64,000 nt of DNA from Gluconacetobacter johannae (GCF_014174305.1 NZ_JABEQH010000012.1:56240-120239), one strand, 5' to 3'; shown: positions 1 through 9,382, numbered from the stretch's first letter. Notes: generated from the letters alone by a model not told the origin. Numbers and translations: made by a program.

Positions 1-1023
1 GCCCCACGGGGTCTCGTCGTCCTGGAAGCCATCGACCAGCGGCGTATAGGACGCCACCGCCCCGTCCGGGCCGAACCGCACGGCCATGACCCGATAGCCC
101 GACAGGCGGCTGCGGTTCCACGACCCGTGCTCGGCGATCAGCAGCCCGCCCTTGTAGGACGCGGGGAACCTGTCGCCCTCATAGAACCGCAACCCCAGGG
201 CCGCGACATGCGCCCCCAGCTTCAGCACCGGCGGGGTGAAGTCCGAACAGGGATGCCCGCGCCCGAACACCGGGTCGGGCACATCCCCCTGATGGCAATA
301 GGGATAGCCGAACGATTGCCCCACATGGTCCAGCCGGTTCAGCTCGTCGCCGGGCACGTCGTCGCCCAGCAGGTCGCGGCCGTTGTCGGTGAACCACAGC
401 GCCCCGGTGCCGGGCTGCCAGGTGAACCCCACCGTGTTGCGGATGCCGAACGCCACGTCCTGCCGCCCGGTGCCGTCCGGGTTCATCCGCATCAGGCGGC
501 CGAACTGATGTCCGATATCGCAGATGTTGCACGGCGCGCCGATCGGCACATACAGCTTGCCGTCGGGGCCGAAGGCGATGAATTTCCAGCCATGGTCCCC
601 CACCCGCCAGGGCAGGTCGGCGACGATGGTCTGCGCCGCCGGCGGATTGTCCAGCCGGTCCTCGATGCCGCGCAGCACCACGATGCTGCGGGTGTTGGAC
701 ACATACAGGTCGCCATCGCGGAACGCGACGCCCACCGGCATCGTCAGCCCCCGCGCCACCACCCGCACCCTGTCGGCCCGGCCGTCGCCGTCGCTGTCGG
801 TCAGGGCATAGACCACGCCGGCCGTCATCGACCCCACGAAGACGGTGCCCCGCGCGCCCACTGCCATTTCCCGCGCCGAGGGCACCCGGTCGGTATAAAG
901 CGCGATATGGAACCCCGGCGGCAGGCGCAGCCGGTCGATCGGCGGCGCGGCCCGCGCGGCGGTGGCCCCCGCCAGCAGCGCCAGCAAAAATCCCGCGCCC
1001 GCCCGGGTCCTGAATGACGGCAT
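1..1023 (-). CDS. Sorbosone/PQQ-dependent sugar dehydrogenase family protein, 3' end off the window
   Basis: The reverse strand reads open from an ATG at 1023 to base 1 (341 codons), so the C-terminus lies outside the window. A signal peptide (MPSFRTRAGAG, then a Leu/Ala stretch ending ARAA) points to export to the periplasm. The mature part is a beta-propeller of the soluble glucose/L-sorbosone dehydrogenase family: DSDGDGRADRV near residue 80, VGDHGWKFIAFGPDGKLYV near 140, GAPCNICDIG with two cysteines near 162, RMNPDGT, and EHGSWNRS near 312. Family members oxidise sugars or aldoses with PQQ. The true substrate cannot be read from sequence. It lies 15 bp downstream of the phosphatase gene and on the same strand, so co-transcription is possible. 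Confidence 0.85.
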   Translation of the reverse strand, partial: MPSFRTRAGAGFLLALLAGATAARAAPPIDRLRLPPGFHIALYTDRVPSAREMAVGARGTVFVGSMTAGVVYALTDSDGDGRADRVRVVARGLTMPVGVAFRDGDLYVSNTRSIVVLRGIEDRLDNPPAAQTIVADLPWRVGDHGWKFIAFGPDGKLYVPIGAPCNICDIGHQFGRLMRMNPDGTGRQDVAFGIRNTVGFTWQPGTGALWFTDNGRDLLGDDVPGDELNRLDHVGQSFGYPYCHQGDVPDPVFGRGHPCSDFTPPVLKLGAHVAALGLRFYEGDRFPASYKGGLLIAEHGSWNRSRLSGYRVMAVRFGPDGAVASYTPLVDGFQDDETPWG

Positions 1024-1038
1024 CCGCGACATCCGGGT

Positions 1039-1524
1039 CTATTCCATGGACTGGGTATTCATGGCCAGCGCCCGCGCCAGGGCCTCGGCCCCCGCCGAGA
1101 CGTCGGCCCAGGTGGTGTCGAAATCCTTGACATGCCCGAAATAGGGGTCGGCGATCCCCTGCCCCTGCCGGCCGGGAACGTGATCCAGCAGCAGCGACAG
1201 CCGCGCCGTCGCGTCGGGCGGGCGGCGGGTCCGCAGATGCGTCAGGTTGGTGTGGTCCAGCGCCACGATATGGCTGAAGGTCCGGAAATCCTCGGCCGTC
1301 ACCATCCGGGCGCGATATCCGGCGATGTCGATCCCGTGCCGCCGGGCGACCTCCTGCGCCCTGCGGTCGGGGGGCTCGCCGGCATGCCAGTCGCCGGTGC
1401 CCGCCGATTCGACGGCGACATCCAGCCCGTGCCGGGCGGCGGCGGCGCGGAAGGCCGCCTCGGCCAGGGGCGAGCGGCAGATATTGCCCATGCAGACGAA
1501 CAGGATGGCGGGGCGGCCGGACAT
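1039..1524 (-). CDS. Low-molecular-weight protein-tyrosine phosphatase
   Basis: This 161-residue cytosolic protein has the usual length of the low-molecular-weight tyrosine phosphatase family. The N-terminal signature CMGNICRS (CX5R-S; nucleophile Cys11, Arg17) and the C-terminal ADPYFG loop with the general-acid Asp are intact, so it should be active. The open frame continues far upstream, but the ATG at 1524 is chosen because it starts just before the catalytic loop and is preceded by a purine-rich GGAGGGAAAG. Substrate is unknown; bacterial homologues act on tyrosine kinases, arsenate or small phosphoesters. It may be co-transcribed with the sugar dehydrogenase downstream. Confidence 0.9.
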   Translation of the reverse strand: MSGRPAILFVCMGNICRSPLAEAAFRAAAARHGLDVAVESAGTGDWHAGEPPDRRAQEVARRHGIDIAGYRARMVTAEDFRTFSHIVALDHTNLTHLRTRRPPDATARLSLLLDHVPGRQGQGIADPYFGHVKDFDTTWADVSAGAEALARALAMNTQSME

Positions 1525-1752
1525 GACGATTTCTTTCCCTCCGGAACGACGCGGTACGGCAGCGATGATGGCGGGAGACGGACAGGTCTGTCGAGCCGTC
1601 GCAAATTCACAAGACCATGCCGCCCGCCGATTTGCCGTGTGGTGCCCGGCGGGCAGGATCGTTACGATCCGCTCCGATTTCCGATCGCTGCCTTGCGTGT
1701 CCCCGACAAACGCCGCCGGCCGCACCCTCGTTGCATGGAGATGACGCCCACG

Positions 1753-2400
1753 ATGCCCGTCGTGATCGAAACCCGGACCGGCGCGGGCATCGCCGCGATC
1801 CTGCCCGACCTGGCGCGCCTGCGCGTCACGGTGTTTCGCGAATGGCCCTACCTCTACGACGGCGGCGACCCGGCGTACGAGGAACGCTATCTGGACGTCT
1901 ATGTCCGCAGCCCGGCCGCCGCCATCGTCACCGCCGGCGACGGGGGGCGGATCGTCGGCGCGTCGTCCTGCCTGCCCCTGCGCGACGAGATGGCGTGCAT
2001 CCGCGCGCCGTTCGCGGCACGGGGGCTCGATCTCGACCGCTTCTTCTATTTCGGCGAATCGGTCCTGCTGCCGGCCTGGCGGGGCCAGGGGCTGGGCGTG
2101 CGCTTCTTCGCCGAACGCGAACGCCATGCCCGCGCCGGCAGGGCGGACTTCGCGGTGTTCTGCGCCGTGCGCCGCCCCGACACCCACCCTGCCCGCCCGG
2201 CGGACGCGCCCTCGCTGCACGGGTTCTGGCGCCGCCGGGGCTTTCGCCCGCTGCCCGGCGTGTCCTGCGAACTGGACTGGCGCGAACCGGGCGATACGGC
2301 CGAACGCGCGCACACGCTGGATTTCTGGATCAAGCCCTTGCAGGACACACCGGTGCCACCCAGCCTGCTGCCCCCCGACCCGGAAGGATTCCCCTCATGA
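1753..2400 (+). CDS. GNAT family N-acetyltransferase
   Basis: A 215-residue protein with a GNAT fold. The acetyl-CoA loop is RGQGLG at residues 110-115, after the strand GESVLLPA. A GFWRRRGF segment follows near 160, typical of the last GNAT helix. Earlier in-frame ATGs exist at 1735 and 1741; 1753 is preferred because MPVVIETRTG matches the usual start of this subfamily and GGAG lies 12 bases upstream. Its stop overlaps the start of the nitrilase-like gene (ATGA), so the two are translationally coupled and probably work together. The substrate is unknown. Confidence 0.82.
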   Translation: MPVVIETRTGAGIAAILPDLARLRVTVFREWPYLYDGGDPAYEERYLDVYVRSPAAAIVTAGDGGRIVGASSCLPLRDEMACIRAPFAARGLDLDRFFYFGESVLLPAWRGQGLGVRFFAERERHARAGRADFAVFCAVRRPDTHPARPADAPSLHGFWRRRGFRPLPGVSCELDWREPGDTAERAHTLDFWIKPLQDTPVPPSLLPPDPEGFPS

Positions 2401-3275
2401 CCCGCCCCCTGCGCCTGGGCGCGCTGGCCTGGCAGGTCGAGCGCATCGCCTCGCTCGACGCCTATGCCGCCCATCTCGACCGGCTGGTGGCCGAGGGCGC
2501 GGCCGGGGCCGACCTGCTGCTGATGCCCGAATACGCCTGCATGGAGGCCGCCGGCGCCCTGACGACGCAGCCCGACCCGACGGCGGAGTTGCAGGCGTTC
2601 TGCCGCCACAGCGACGACGTGCTGGCCATCATGCGCGACGCCGCCCGCCGCCACGGCGTCTGGCTGATGCCCGGCACCCTGCCCCGGCCCGAAGCCGGCC
2701 GCATCCGCAACCGCGCGCCGCTGATCGCGCCCGATGGGCGCATCGCCTTCCAGGACAAGCACGTCATGACCCGGTTCGAGACCGAATCCTGGGGCGTGCA
2801 GGCCGGCGATCCGCCCGGCGTCTTCGAAACCCCATGGGGGCGGATCGGGGCGGCGGTCTGCTACGATTCCGAATTTCCGGCCCTGACCCGCGCGCAGATC
2901 GAGGCCGGGGCCTGGCTGATCCTGGTGCCGACCTGCACCGACACCCCGCACGGCTTCAACCGCGTGCGGATCTCGGCCCGCGCGCGGGCGCTGGAAAACC
3001 AGTGCTTCGTCGCGGTGTCGCCCACCGTCGGCGCAGCGCCGTGGCTGGCGACGCTGGACGACAACCACGGCGCGGCCGGCATCTACGGCCCGATGGATCG
3101 CGGCTTCGCCGCCGACGGCATCGTGGCCGAAGGCCCGAACGATACGGGGGGCTGGGTCTTCGCCACCCTCGACCCCACGACGCTGGAGGCGGTGCGCCAG
3201 GACGGGGCGGTCCGCAACTGCCGCGACTGGCCTCGCCATGTGCCCCCCGCCGCCCTCCACGGCTTTTCCGCCTGA
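2397..3275 (+). CDS. Carbon-nitrogen hydrolase (nitrilase superfamily)
   Basis: A 292-residue cytosolic hydrolase with the complete Glu-Lys-Cys triad: Glu45 in LLMPEYACME, Lys121 in FQDKHVMTRFE, and Cys155 in GAAVCYDSEFP. Members cleave amides or nitriles through a cysteine thioester. It overlaps the acetyltransferase by four bases (ATGA). Acetyltransferase-amidohydrolase pairs recur in proteobacteria, but the natural substrate is not known to me. Length and motifs fit an intact enzyme. Confidence 0.88.
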   Translation: MTRPLRLGALAWQVERIASLDAYAAHLDRLVAEGAAGADLLLMPEYACMEAAGALTTQPDPTAELQAFCRHSDDVLAIMRDAARRHGVWLMPGTLPRPEAGRIRNRAPLIAPDGRIAFQDKHVMTRFETESWGVQAGDPPGVFETPWGRIGAAVCYDSEFPALTRAQIEAGAWLILVPTCTDTPHGFNRVRISARARALENQCFVAVSPTVGAAPWLATLDDNHGAAGIYGPMDRGFAADGIVAEGPNDTGGWVFATLDPTTLEAVRQDGAVRNCRDWPRHVPPAALHGFSA

Positions 3276-3307
3276 TCCCCCTTTCCCCCCGACCCCACGA
3301 GGCCCCC

Positions 3308-3724
3308 ATGTCGATTGACGCCACCCGCGCCCTGATCGAAACCTATTACGCCACCTTCAACGCCGGCGACCGCGACGCCTTCCTGGCCCTGCTGGACGAC
3401 GAGGTGGCGCACGACATCAACCAGGGCGGGCGCGAGGTGGGGCGGGACCTGTTCCGCGCCTTCCTGGCCCGGATGGACCGCTGCTATCGCGAGACCATCA
3501 CCGACGTGGTGGTGATGGTGAACGCCGACGGCACCCGCGCCGCCGCCGAATTCGTGGTGCACGGCACCTACCTGGCCACCGACGACGGCCTGCCCCCGGC
3601 ATCGGGCCAGACCTACGTGCTGCCGGCGGGCGCATTCTTCACCGTCCGCAACGGCAAGGTCGCGCGGATCTCCAATTTCTACAATCTGCCGGACTGGACA
3701 CGGCAGGTGACCGGCGACGCCTGA
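3308..3724 (+). CDS. SnoaL/ketosteroid isomerase-like (NTF2 fold) protein
   Basis: A 138-residue protein with the NTF2-like alpha+beta cone pattern: an N-terminal helix pair (ALIETYYATFNAGDRDAFLA), a central LLDDEVAHDINQGG segment and a C-terminal FTVRNGKVARISNFYN strand. These proteins are small isomerases, hydrolases or binding proteins, and the family gives no firm reaction. It starts 32 bp after the nitrilase-like gene on the same strand and probably belongs to the same unit. Repeat C1 follows its stop directly and may end transcription. Confidence 0.8.
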   Translation: MSIDATRALIETYYATFNAGDRDAFLALLDDEVAHDINQGGREVGRDLFRAFLARMDRCYRETITDVVVMVNADGTRAAAEFVVHGTYLATDDGLPPASGQTYVLPAGAFFTVRNGKVARISNFYNLPDWTRQVTGDA

Positions 3725-3733
3725 TCGCGCAGG

Positions 3734-3800
3734 CAGGTCGGGCGCTGCCCGGACCCGGCAAGGGCCCCGGCCCTTGCATCCCGTTCGTTTCAAAGTCCTG
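3734..3800 (-). repeat. Repeat C, copy 1
   Basis: A palindromic repeat with two GC-rich hairpins: GGCAAGGGCC/GGCCCTTGC, and GGGCGCTGCCC at the left end. It carries the family core GAAACGAACGGGATGCAAGG on the minus strand. It lies ten bases after the stop of the SnoaL-like gene, where it could act as a terminator. Related copies lie at 31561-31636 and 55258-55318. Confidence 0.8.
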
Positions 3801-3909
3801 ATGCCGTTCCTGGACCAGAATATGTCGTCTGGGCATAAGTATGGATCCGACACGCTCCCTAGGCTCGATCCTGCCTCGCAACGAGGTGCCGGCTGCACGG
3901 GAACATGAC

Positions 3910-4995
3910 ATGATGCGTTTCAGACCCGCCGAAGCCGCCGGACGCCCCTGCCTGCGGGTGGGCGTGATCCTGGCGGAAAATTTCACGCTCTCGGCCTTTT
4001 CGCTGTTCATCGACCATCTGCGCCTGGCCGCCGACAAGAACGACAACAGCCGCCCCATCCTGTGCCGCTGGCAGATCATGAGCAGCCGGCCCGATCCGGT
4101 ACGCTCCAGTTGCGGGGTCGCGGTGGCGCGCAATTCCGATTTCTGCGACCCGACCGAATTCGACTACATCGCCGTCGTCGGCGGCCTGCTGCACGGCCGG
4201 CGGCAGGTGGACGACGCCACCATCCGCTACCTGCGCCGGGCGGCGGACGCCGGCGTGTCGCTGATCGGCATCTGCACCGGCGTCTTCGTGCTGTGCCGCG
4301 CCGGCGTGATGGCCGACCGCTCGTCCTGCGTCAGCTGGTATCACCGCCAGGATTTCGCCGAGGAATTTCCCGACCATCACGTGGTCAGCGACCATATGTT
4401 CCTCGTCGATGGCGACCGCATCACCTGTTCGGGCGGCGGCGGGGCCGCCGACCTGGCGCTGCATCTGATCGAACGGCACCTGGGCCGGCCGGTGGCCAAG
4501 AAGGCCAGCCACGTGCTGCTGCTGGACCGCCCCGCCCGCAGCAGCCGCGCGCCGTTGCAGCCCCATCCCCCGGTCATCGACGAAATCAGCCACATCGCCG
4601 ACCCGCGCGTCCGCCGCGCGGTGCTGGAGATGGAGCAGAACATGGCCGAACCCGTCCCCATCGCCGACCTCGCCGGCCGGCTGGGCATTTCATCGCGCCA
4701 GCTGGAACGGCTGTTTCATACGGTGCTGGGCGTCAAGCCCGCCAATTTCTACCGGCTGATCCGCCTGCGCTATGCCCGCGCGCTGCTGCAACAGGGCGAA
4801 CTGTCGGTGACCGAGGTCGCGGTCGAGACCGGGTTTTCCGACTGCGCCCATTTCTCGCGCCAGTTCAAGTCGATGTTCGGCCACAGCCCCAGCGACCTGC
4901 GTACCAGCCGGGGCCGCCCGGCCGGAGGGGCCCCGATCCTGCTGCCCGAACGCCCCAGCGAACGCGCGGGCGTGCGCCTGTTCGAGGAACGCTGA
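3910..4995 (+). CDS. GlxA-type AraC family transcriptional regulator
   Basis: The N-terminal half is a class I glutamine amidotransferase-like (DJ-1/PfpI) domain with a Cys at the elbow (GICTGVFVLCRAGV). The C-terminal half is an AraC helix-turn-helix pair (IADLAGRLGISSRQLERLF, then ELSVTEVAVETGFSDCAHFS). This is the architecture of GbdR, SouR and CdhR, which sense quaternary amines. The ATG at 3910 is used; an in-frame ATG at 3841 would add 23 residues with no similarity I recognise. It sits three bases before purU, so it probably controls one-carbon release from methylamine catabolism. It is distinct from the GbdR-like gene at 19272-20270. Ligand not known. Confidence 0.85.
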   Translation: MMRFRPAEAAGRPCLRVGVILAENFTLSAFSLFIDHLRLAADKNDNSRPILCRWQIMSSRPDPVRSSCGVAVARNSDFCDPTEFDYIAVVGGLLHGRRQVDDATIRYLRRAADAGVSLIGICTGVFVLCRAGVMADRSSCVSWYHRQDFAEEFPDHHVVSDHMFLVDGDRITCSGGGGAADLALHLIERHLGRPVAKKASHVLLLDRPARSSRAPLQPHPPVIDEISHIADPRVRRAVLEMEQNMAEPVPIADLAGRLGISSRQLERLFHTVLGVKPANFYRLIRLRYARALLQQGELSVTEVAVETGFSDCAHFSRQFKSMFGHSPSDLRTSRGRPAGGAPILLPERPSERAGVRLFEER

Positions 4996-4998
4996 ACC

Positions 4999-5865
4999 AT
5001 GTCCGCACCCGGCAGGCTGGTCCTGATCGTCACCTGCGTCAGCCAGACCGGCATCGTCGCGGCCTATTCCCGCTATCTGTTCGAAATCGGCGGCAACATC
5101 CTGGAAATCAACCAGCACAACGACCTGGCCAGCGGCCGCTTCTTCATGCGGATCGCCTTCAGCCTGCCCGACGGCGACCACGACCCCGCCCGCCATCACA
5201 CGGCCCTGTCGGCGCTGGCCGGGCAGTTCGACGCCGACTGGTCCCTGCGCGACCAGGCGACGCGCCGCCGGGTGCTGATAATGGTCTCGCGCTTCGATCA
5301 CTGCCTGGCCGACCTGCTCTACCGCTGGCGCATCGGCGAACTGGCGATGGAGCCGGTCGCCATCGTCTCGAACCACCCGCGCGCGGCCAATGCCTCGGTG
5401 GACACGGGCGACATCCCCTTCCACCACCTGCCGATCACCCCGGCCACCAAACCCGCGCAGGAAGCGCGCCTGTGGTCGCTGATCCAGGACACAGGGGCCG
5501 AACTGGTGGTGCTGGCGCGCTACATGCAGGTCCTGTCCGACGAGATGTCGGCACGCCTGGCCGGGCGCTGCATCAACATCCACCATTCCTTCCTGCCCAG
5601 CTTCAAGGGCGCACGCCCCTACCACCAGGCCCACACCCGCGGGGTGAAGCTGATCGGCGCCACGGCGCATTACGTCACCACCGACCTCGACGAAGGCCCC
5701 ATCATCGAACAGGACGCCGAACGGATCAGCCATTCCGACACCGCCGAAGACCTGATCCGCAAAGGACGCGACGTCGAACGCCGCGTCCTGTCCCGCGCCG
5801 TCCATTACCACCTGGAAGACCGGGTCATCCGCAACGGCCTCAGGACCGTCGTCTTCCCCGACTGA
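4999..5865 (+). CDS. purU: Formyltetrahydrofolate deformylase
   Basis: A 288-residue enzyme that hydrolyses 10-formyl-tetrahydrofolate to formate and tetrahydrofolate. An N-terminal ACT domain (residues 7-85) precedes a formyltransferase-like domain. The catalytic trio is present: Asn193 and His195 in [19 protein letters not shown], and Asp231 in DEGPIIEQD. In choline and betaine degraders PurU drains one-carbon units made by sarcosine and dimethylglycine oxidation. The catabolic island 8-25 kb downstream supports that role here. It follows the GlxA-type regulator with a three-base gap. Confidence 0.95.
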   Translation: MSAPGRLVLIVTCVSQTGIVAAYSRYLFEIGGNILEINQHNDLASGRFFMRIAFSLPDGDHDPARHHTALSALAGQFDADWSLRDQATRRRVLIMVSRFDHCLADLLYRWRIGELAMEPVAIVSNHPRAANASVDTGDIPFHHLPITPATKPAQEARLWSLIQDTGAELVVLARYMQVLSDEMSARLAGRCINIHHSFLPSFKGARPYHQAHTRGVKLIGATAHYVTTDLDEGPIIEQDAERISHSDTAEDLIRKGRDVERRVLSRAVHYHLEDRVIRNGLRTVVFPD

Positions 5866-5889
5866 CATGCCTCAGGGCTTTACCAGCGA

Positions 5890-6303
5890 TCATGCCGTCC
5901 AGTCCTCGGTCTTCAGCTGGGCAATCTTCCCGAAACCCGCGTCATTGGTGACGAGCGTGGCGTTATGGTCCAGGGCATGGGCGGCAATCAGAAGATCGAG
6001 GGCGCCCACCACCTTACCAGAGGCCTCCAGCGAGGCGCGCAGGCTGCCGTATGCATCGGCCGTCGATGAGTCCCACGGCTCGACAGCCACGCGCTGAAGA
6101 AACTCGCTCACGATCCGGTGGAGGCGGGTCGCCTGCGGGCGCCTGGCGATGCCGAAACGCAATTCGCCTTCCGTGATGACGGAGATGCACACGTTCGCCA
6201 TGGGGGCATGAGACAGGCGCTCCAGGGCGCGGGGATGCCCCTTGAGAATGTGGCTGACGGTGTTCGTGTCGAGCATCCAGGACATTGCTAAGTCGGCGCT
6301 CAT
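5890..6303 (-). CDS. vapC: VapC-type PIN domain ribonuclease toxin
   Basis: A 137-residue PIN-domain protein with the acidic metal-binding set: Asp12 (LDTNTVS), Glu45 (TEGELRFG), Asp103 ([11 protein letters not shown]) and Asp121 ([10 protein letters not shown]). VapC toxins cleave specific RNAs and are neutralised by the cognate VapB. Its ATG overlaps the antitoxin stop (ATGA). All catalytic residues are intact, so the toxin looks functional. Confidence 0.92.
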   Translation of the reverse strand: MSADLAMSWMLDTNTVSHILKGHPRALERLSHAPMANVCISVITEGELRFGIARRPQATRLHRIVSEFLQRVAVEPWDSSTADAYGSLRASLEASGKVVGALDLLIAAHALDHNATLVTNDAGFGKIAQLKTEDWTA

Positions 6304-6560
6304 TTCGCCCCGTCGGCGAACGGATCGCGATAGTCCTGGTCCTGGGCGCGTTCGGAAGTGTCGAGGAAGTCATCCGGCACGCCGCCTTGCTTGATGGCAG
6401 CAAGCAGGCCGTCCCAGTTCTCCGGTCGGCGCGACAGGATGACATCTCCGGTAGCCTCGTCCCGGCGAATGAAGACTTCCGTGCCTTCGAAGCGGAAGGC
6501 GGCCGGCAGGCGAACCGCCTGGCTGCGGCCATTATTGAAGATCTTTGCGACCTGGGTCAT
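6300..6560 (-). CDS. vapB: VapB-type antitoxin
   Basis: An 86-residue protein beginning [19 protein letters not shown], the AbrB/SpoVT-like swapped-hairpin DNA-binding motif of VapB antitoxins. The acidic C-terminal part ([18 protein letters not shown]) would wrap the toxin. The frame is open upstream to 6824, but homology starts at the Met at 6560, and the operator-like repeats lie right upstream of it. It is translationally coupled to vapC. Confidence 0.92.
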   Translation of the reverse strand: MTQVAKIFNNGRSQAVRLPAAFRFEGTEVFIRRDEATGDVILSRRPENWDGLLAAIKQGGVPDDFLDTSERAQDQDYRDPFADGAK

Positions 6561-6581
6561 CACGCCCTCTGCGATAGGTGA

Positions 6582-6622
6582 CATGGTATATATCACTATG
6601 GCATACGGCATGGTATATATCA
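6582..6622 (-). promoter_or_regulatory. vapBC promoter/operator with two identical 14-bp repeats
   Basis: CATGGTATATATCA occurs at 6582-6595 and again at 6609-6622. Each has a near-palindromic core (GGTATATATC). Read on the minus strand, TATATA can serve as a -10 box about 25 bases before the vapB start. Type II toxin-antitoxin operons are autorepressed by VapBC complexes at such repeats. That use here is inferred. Confidence 0.6.
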
Positions 6623-6837
6623 AGAGTCTCGTGTGCCGGTCGTATTGTTGCCAGGCATGCTTCGGCTCCTGTCCGGGTGGTTTTATCATGTCATGCGGGT
6701 CGATAATCTCAGCCTTATGAGCTTCCACCCATTGCCACCACTCGGAGATTTCAATTGCTGTGCGCGACCGGGCGATCGGTGGTCCAGGTGGCGCTCGCAA
6801 GGTAAAGACCACTTTTCCGATCATGGACAGCCGGATC
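6623..6837. other. Short intergenic stretch, possible gene remnant
   Basis: No intact gene. On the minus strand, in frame with vapB, the translation [19 protein letters not shown] followed by DPHDMIKP looks more protein-like than random high-GC sequence. It has no start signal I trust and runs through the vapB promoter. It may be the remains of a displaced gene. Confidence 0.3.
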
Positions 6838-6890
6838 GGTTTCCAAAGGCCGGTGGCCTTTGGCGGGTTTCAGGGCAGCGCCCTGAGGCA
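6838..6890 (+). repeat. Repeat A, copy 1
   Basis: Two adjacent perfect hairpins: CCAAAGGCC/GGCCTTTGG, then CAGGGC/GCCCTG, joined by CGGGTTT. Four other clear copies lie at 13267, 29553, 49368 and 59734. The loop and stem bases of the first hairpin vary while pairing is kept. Confidence 0.9.
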
Positions 6891-6918
6891 GGCCATGCCG
6901 AAAACCCCCGGCATGGCC
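6891..6918. terminator. Hairpin downstream of the TonB receptor gene
   Basis: GGCCATGCCG and CGGCATGGCC form a perfect 10-bp stem around an eight-base loop. It is 25 bases past the receptor stop codon and next to Repeat A. It is a plausible terminator without a strong U-run. Confidence 0.5.
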
Positions 6919-6943
6919 CACATATTTTCCATTCGCCGCAAGG

Positions 6944-9382
6944 TCAATAATGGGCTTTCAGGATGAAGCCGAAATTCAGGGGTTGCGTGACGTAGGCCAG
7001 CATCGTTCCCGCACTGGCGCCATTTTGGAAAATGAGGCTTGTGCGCCGGACGTCCGTTGCGTTGTTGATGAAGCCGTCCAGTTCCCACCGGGTGTTCGTC
7101 GGGCGGAAACCGACATTCAGGTTCAGGATGCCGTAGCCCTGCACCCAGCCATAGGCCGAATTGTTCGCCGTGGTGTTGATGTCGGTACGGTAGGTGTAGC
7201 TTCCGCCCACGACGCCCTCGAACTTCGGCAGCCCGATCAGGCCCAGCGCGTGATGATATTGCACGGACGCCGCGATGGCCCAGCGGGGGTCGAAGGGCAC
7301 CCGCGTTCCGGTCAGGCTATAGGCCTGGCCATGGGCGTTGACCTCGGGCGGGGCGCCCGCGTTATCGAACGAGGCATATTCCGCATCGTTGTAGGCAACC
7401 GAAAGCGACGTCGCCAGATTTGCCACCGGATGGTAATGGACGTCCAGCTCCGCACCGCGCACACGCACCTCCTTCGCATTGCCCAGGTACGAGACCAGCG
7501 TGCCGTTATACGGCGCCAACTGCGTGACCTGATAATTATGGTCGTTCGTCTGGTACAGCGCGCCACTCACCAGCAGGCGATCGTTCAGGAAATTGCTTTT
7601 CGCGCCGACCTCGAACGCGTCGTCGGTCTCCTTGCCCACATTGGGGGACGCGCCGGCGGGCAGGCTGACCAGGTTCAACCCGCCTGATTTCGCGCCGCGC
7701 GCGTAGCGGCCGTAGACCAGCAGATGGTCGTTGACATGATAGTTCAGGACGAACTGTCCCGTGACGAATCCATTGTCCTGATGCGCGCCATAGCTGCGGG
7801 TCTTGCCAAACCCGTTCCAGGCCGTCTGCGCGGCGCCCGGCGGCAGCAATGCGCTGTCATAGCCTGACGGCGGCGTCTGCCACTGGCTGAAACTTCCTGT
7901 CTTGGTCTCGTAAGTGTAGCGGATGCCGGTCACGACATCCAGGCGCGACGTGGCGTGCCAGGTGCTGTTGGCGAACAGGGCATAGGCGTTCGTCGTCGGC
8001 TGGGCGTACGAGCTGACACGATAGCCGGTCAGCGCATTCGCATAGGCAGGTCCGTATCCGTACCAGTCCGCGGCGGTCGTGCCCAGGACCGTCGTCGAGG
8101 GCACACCGACTTCCTGCCACATGTAGAAACCGCCGAGCGTGTAATCCGCGCGCCGGCCCCACGATCCGCTGGCGCGGATTTCCTGCGTGAACTGCCGTTC
8201 GTTCTGCTTGTTGTTGTTGAGCGCCCCCGCGTTGGTGCCCATCGCGTCGGTATCGTTATGCGGCCACCAGTTCAGGACGCGATAGGCCGTGATCGACGTC
8301 AGGTTCACCCCGCGATGGCGCCAGTTGACCTCGGCCGACAGGCCCATGTCTTCCTGGTTGGCGTCCGACAACGTGTCGGAATCCAGCCGGTAGGGCGCAT
8401 TCGATGGCGCCAGGGGCGTGTACCCCACCAGGGCCGAGCGCGCATACAGGTTGTTCGCCACCACCGACCCGTCGGTGCGATGCGTGATGACATGATAGAG
8501 ACCGCCGATGCAGCAGTTCTCCCGCCAGTGATTGTAATCGCCGATCAGGCGCACCGACAGGTCGTCGGTCGGGCGAAACAGAAGCTGCGCGCGCACCGTC
8601 CGGTTGGTCTGGCCGTTTATGTCGCCGTTGCCATGAATGTTCTGGACCCAGCCGCTGTTGCTCAGCCCCGTACCGCTGACACGCAGGGCCAGCTTGTCCT
8701 TGATGAGCGGCGTGTTCAGGCCGATGCGCCAGCGGGCATAGTCGAAATTCCCGACGCCGGCCTCGCCGTACACTTCGCGGGTGAATGTGGGGGCGGCGGT
8801 CGTCAGACTGATCGAACCGGCGGTGGTGCTGATGCCGCTTTCCGTGCCGGTGGGGCCGCGCATGACCGTAATGCCGTCCAGATCGGCGGTATCGACCAGC
8901 GCGGTCGCGGGGCGCGGGCGATACACGCCGTCCACATACACGCCCACACCGCCCTCCAGCCCGTCGGTCGGCGCGGTGCCGGCCGCGCCCAGGCCGCGAA
9001 TATTGATGGTCAGGCCGTGAGGATTCGAAATATTCAGCTGAACCGTCGGCAACAGGCGCGCCGCCTGCGGCAACGACGTGATATGCTCGGCGGCCAGCAG
9101 CTTCGAATCAAGTCGCGTCGCCGCCTGCGGCACTTTCTGCAAATCGCGTGTCTCGCGATCGATCGACTGCGCGGCGCGATCCTGCTGCGTTCTGGTCACT
9201 TCCACCAGTTCGGCCTGCGCGGCGGCGGGCCGCCGGGTGACCTGGGCGACAGGTGCGGGGCGCTTGCCCGCCGCGACATGGCCCGGGGTTGCGCGATCGG
9301 CATTCGTTTGGGCGTACGCCCCATGTTCCGCGACTCCAAGTACTCCTGCAATGAAGATCGAGCCCAAATATAGTCTTTTCAT
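6944..9382 (-). CDS. TonB-dependent outer membrane receptor
   Basis: An 812-residue receptor with a signal peptide (MKRLYLGSIFIAG ... AYAQ). The plug domain contains INIRGLG, VYVDGVYRPRP and ITVMRGPTGTESGIS, and a long beta-barrel ends in an aromatic residue (FGFILKAHY). The ATG at 9382 has GGAG seven bases upstream; the open frame continues to 9460 without a better start. Such receptors use TonB energy to import scarce nutrients. It diverges from a NitT/TauT-type ABC importer, so the two probably carry one substrate across outer and inner membranes. No siderophore-specific gene is nearby, so iron is not implied. Confidence 0.9.
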   Translation of the reverse strand: MKRLYLGSIFIAGVLGVAEHGAYAQTNADRATPGHVAAGKRPAPVAQVTRRPAAAQAELVEVTRTQQDRAAQSIDRETRDLQKVPQAATRLDSKLLAAEHITSLPQAARLLPTVQLNISNPHGLTINIRGLGAAGTAPTDGLEGGVGVYVDGVYRPRPATALVDTADLDGITVMRGPTGTESGISTTAGSISLTTAAPTFTREVYGEAGVGNFDYARWRIGLNTPLIKDKLALRVSGTGLSNSGWVQNIHGNGDINGQTNRTVRAQLLFRPTDDLSVRLIGDYNHWRENCCIGGLYHVITHRTDGSVVANNLYARSALVGYTPLAPSNAPYRLDSDTLSDANQEDMGLSAEVNWRHRGVNLTSITAYRVLNWWPHNDTDAMGTNAGALNNNKQNERQFTQEIRASGSWGRRADYTLGGFYMWQEVGVPSTTVLGTTAADWYGYGPAYANALTGYRVSSYAQPTTNAYALFANSTWHATSRLDVVTGIRYTYETKTGSFSQWQTPPSGYDSALLPPGAAQTAWNGFGKTRSYGAHQDNGFVTGQFVLNYHVNDHLLVYGRYARGAKSGGLNLVSLPAGASPNVGKETDDAFEVGAKSNFLNDRLLVSGALYQTNDHNYQVTQLAPYNGTLVSYLGNAKEVRVRGAELDVHYHPVANLATSLSVAYNDAEYASFDNAGAPPEVNAHGQAYSLTGTRVPFDPRWAIAASVQYHHALGLIGLPKFEGVVGGSYTYRTDINTTANNSAYGWVQGYGILNLNVGFRPTNTRWELDGFINNATDVRRTSLIFQNGASAGTMLAYVTQPLNFGFILKAHY

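Noticed and set aside
1039..2313. Long reverse frame extending the tyrosine phosphatase to 424 residues
   Set aside because: The upstream part is antisense to the acetyltransferase gene, and the phosphatase fold begins at the Met at 1524.
6300..6824. VapB with an 88-residue N-terminal extension
   Set aside because: The extension crosses the operator-like repeats and the VapB fold starts at MTQVAKIF. Recorded only as a possible gene remnant.
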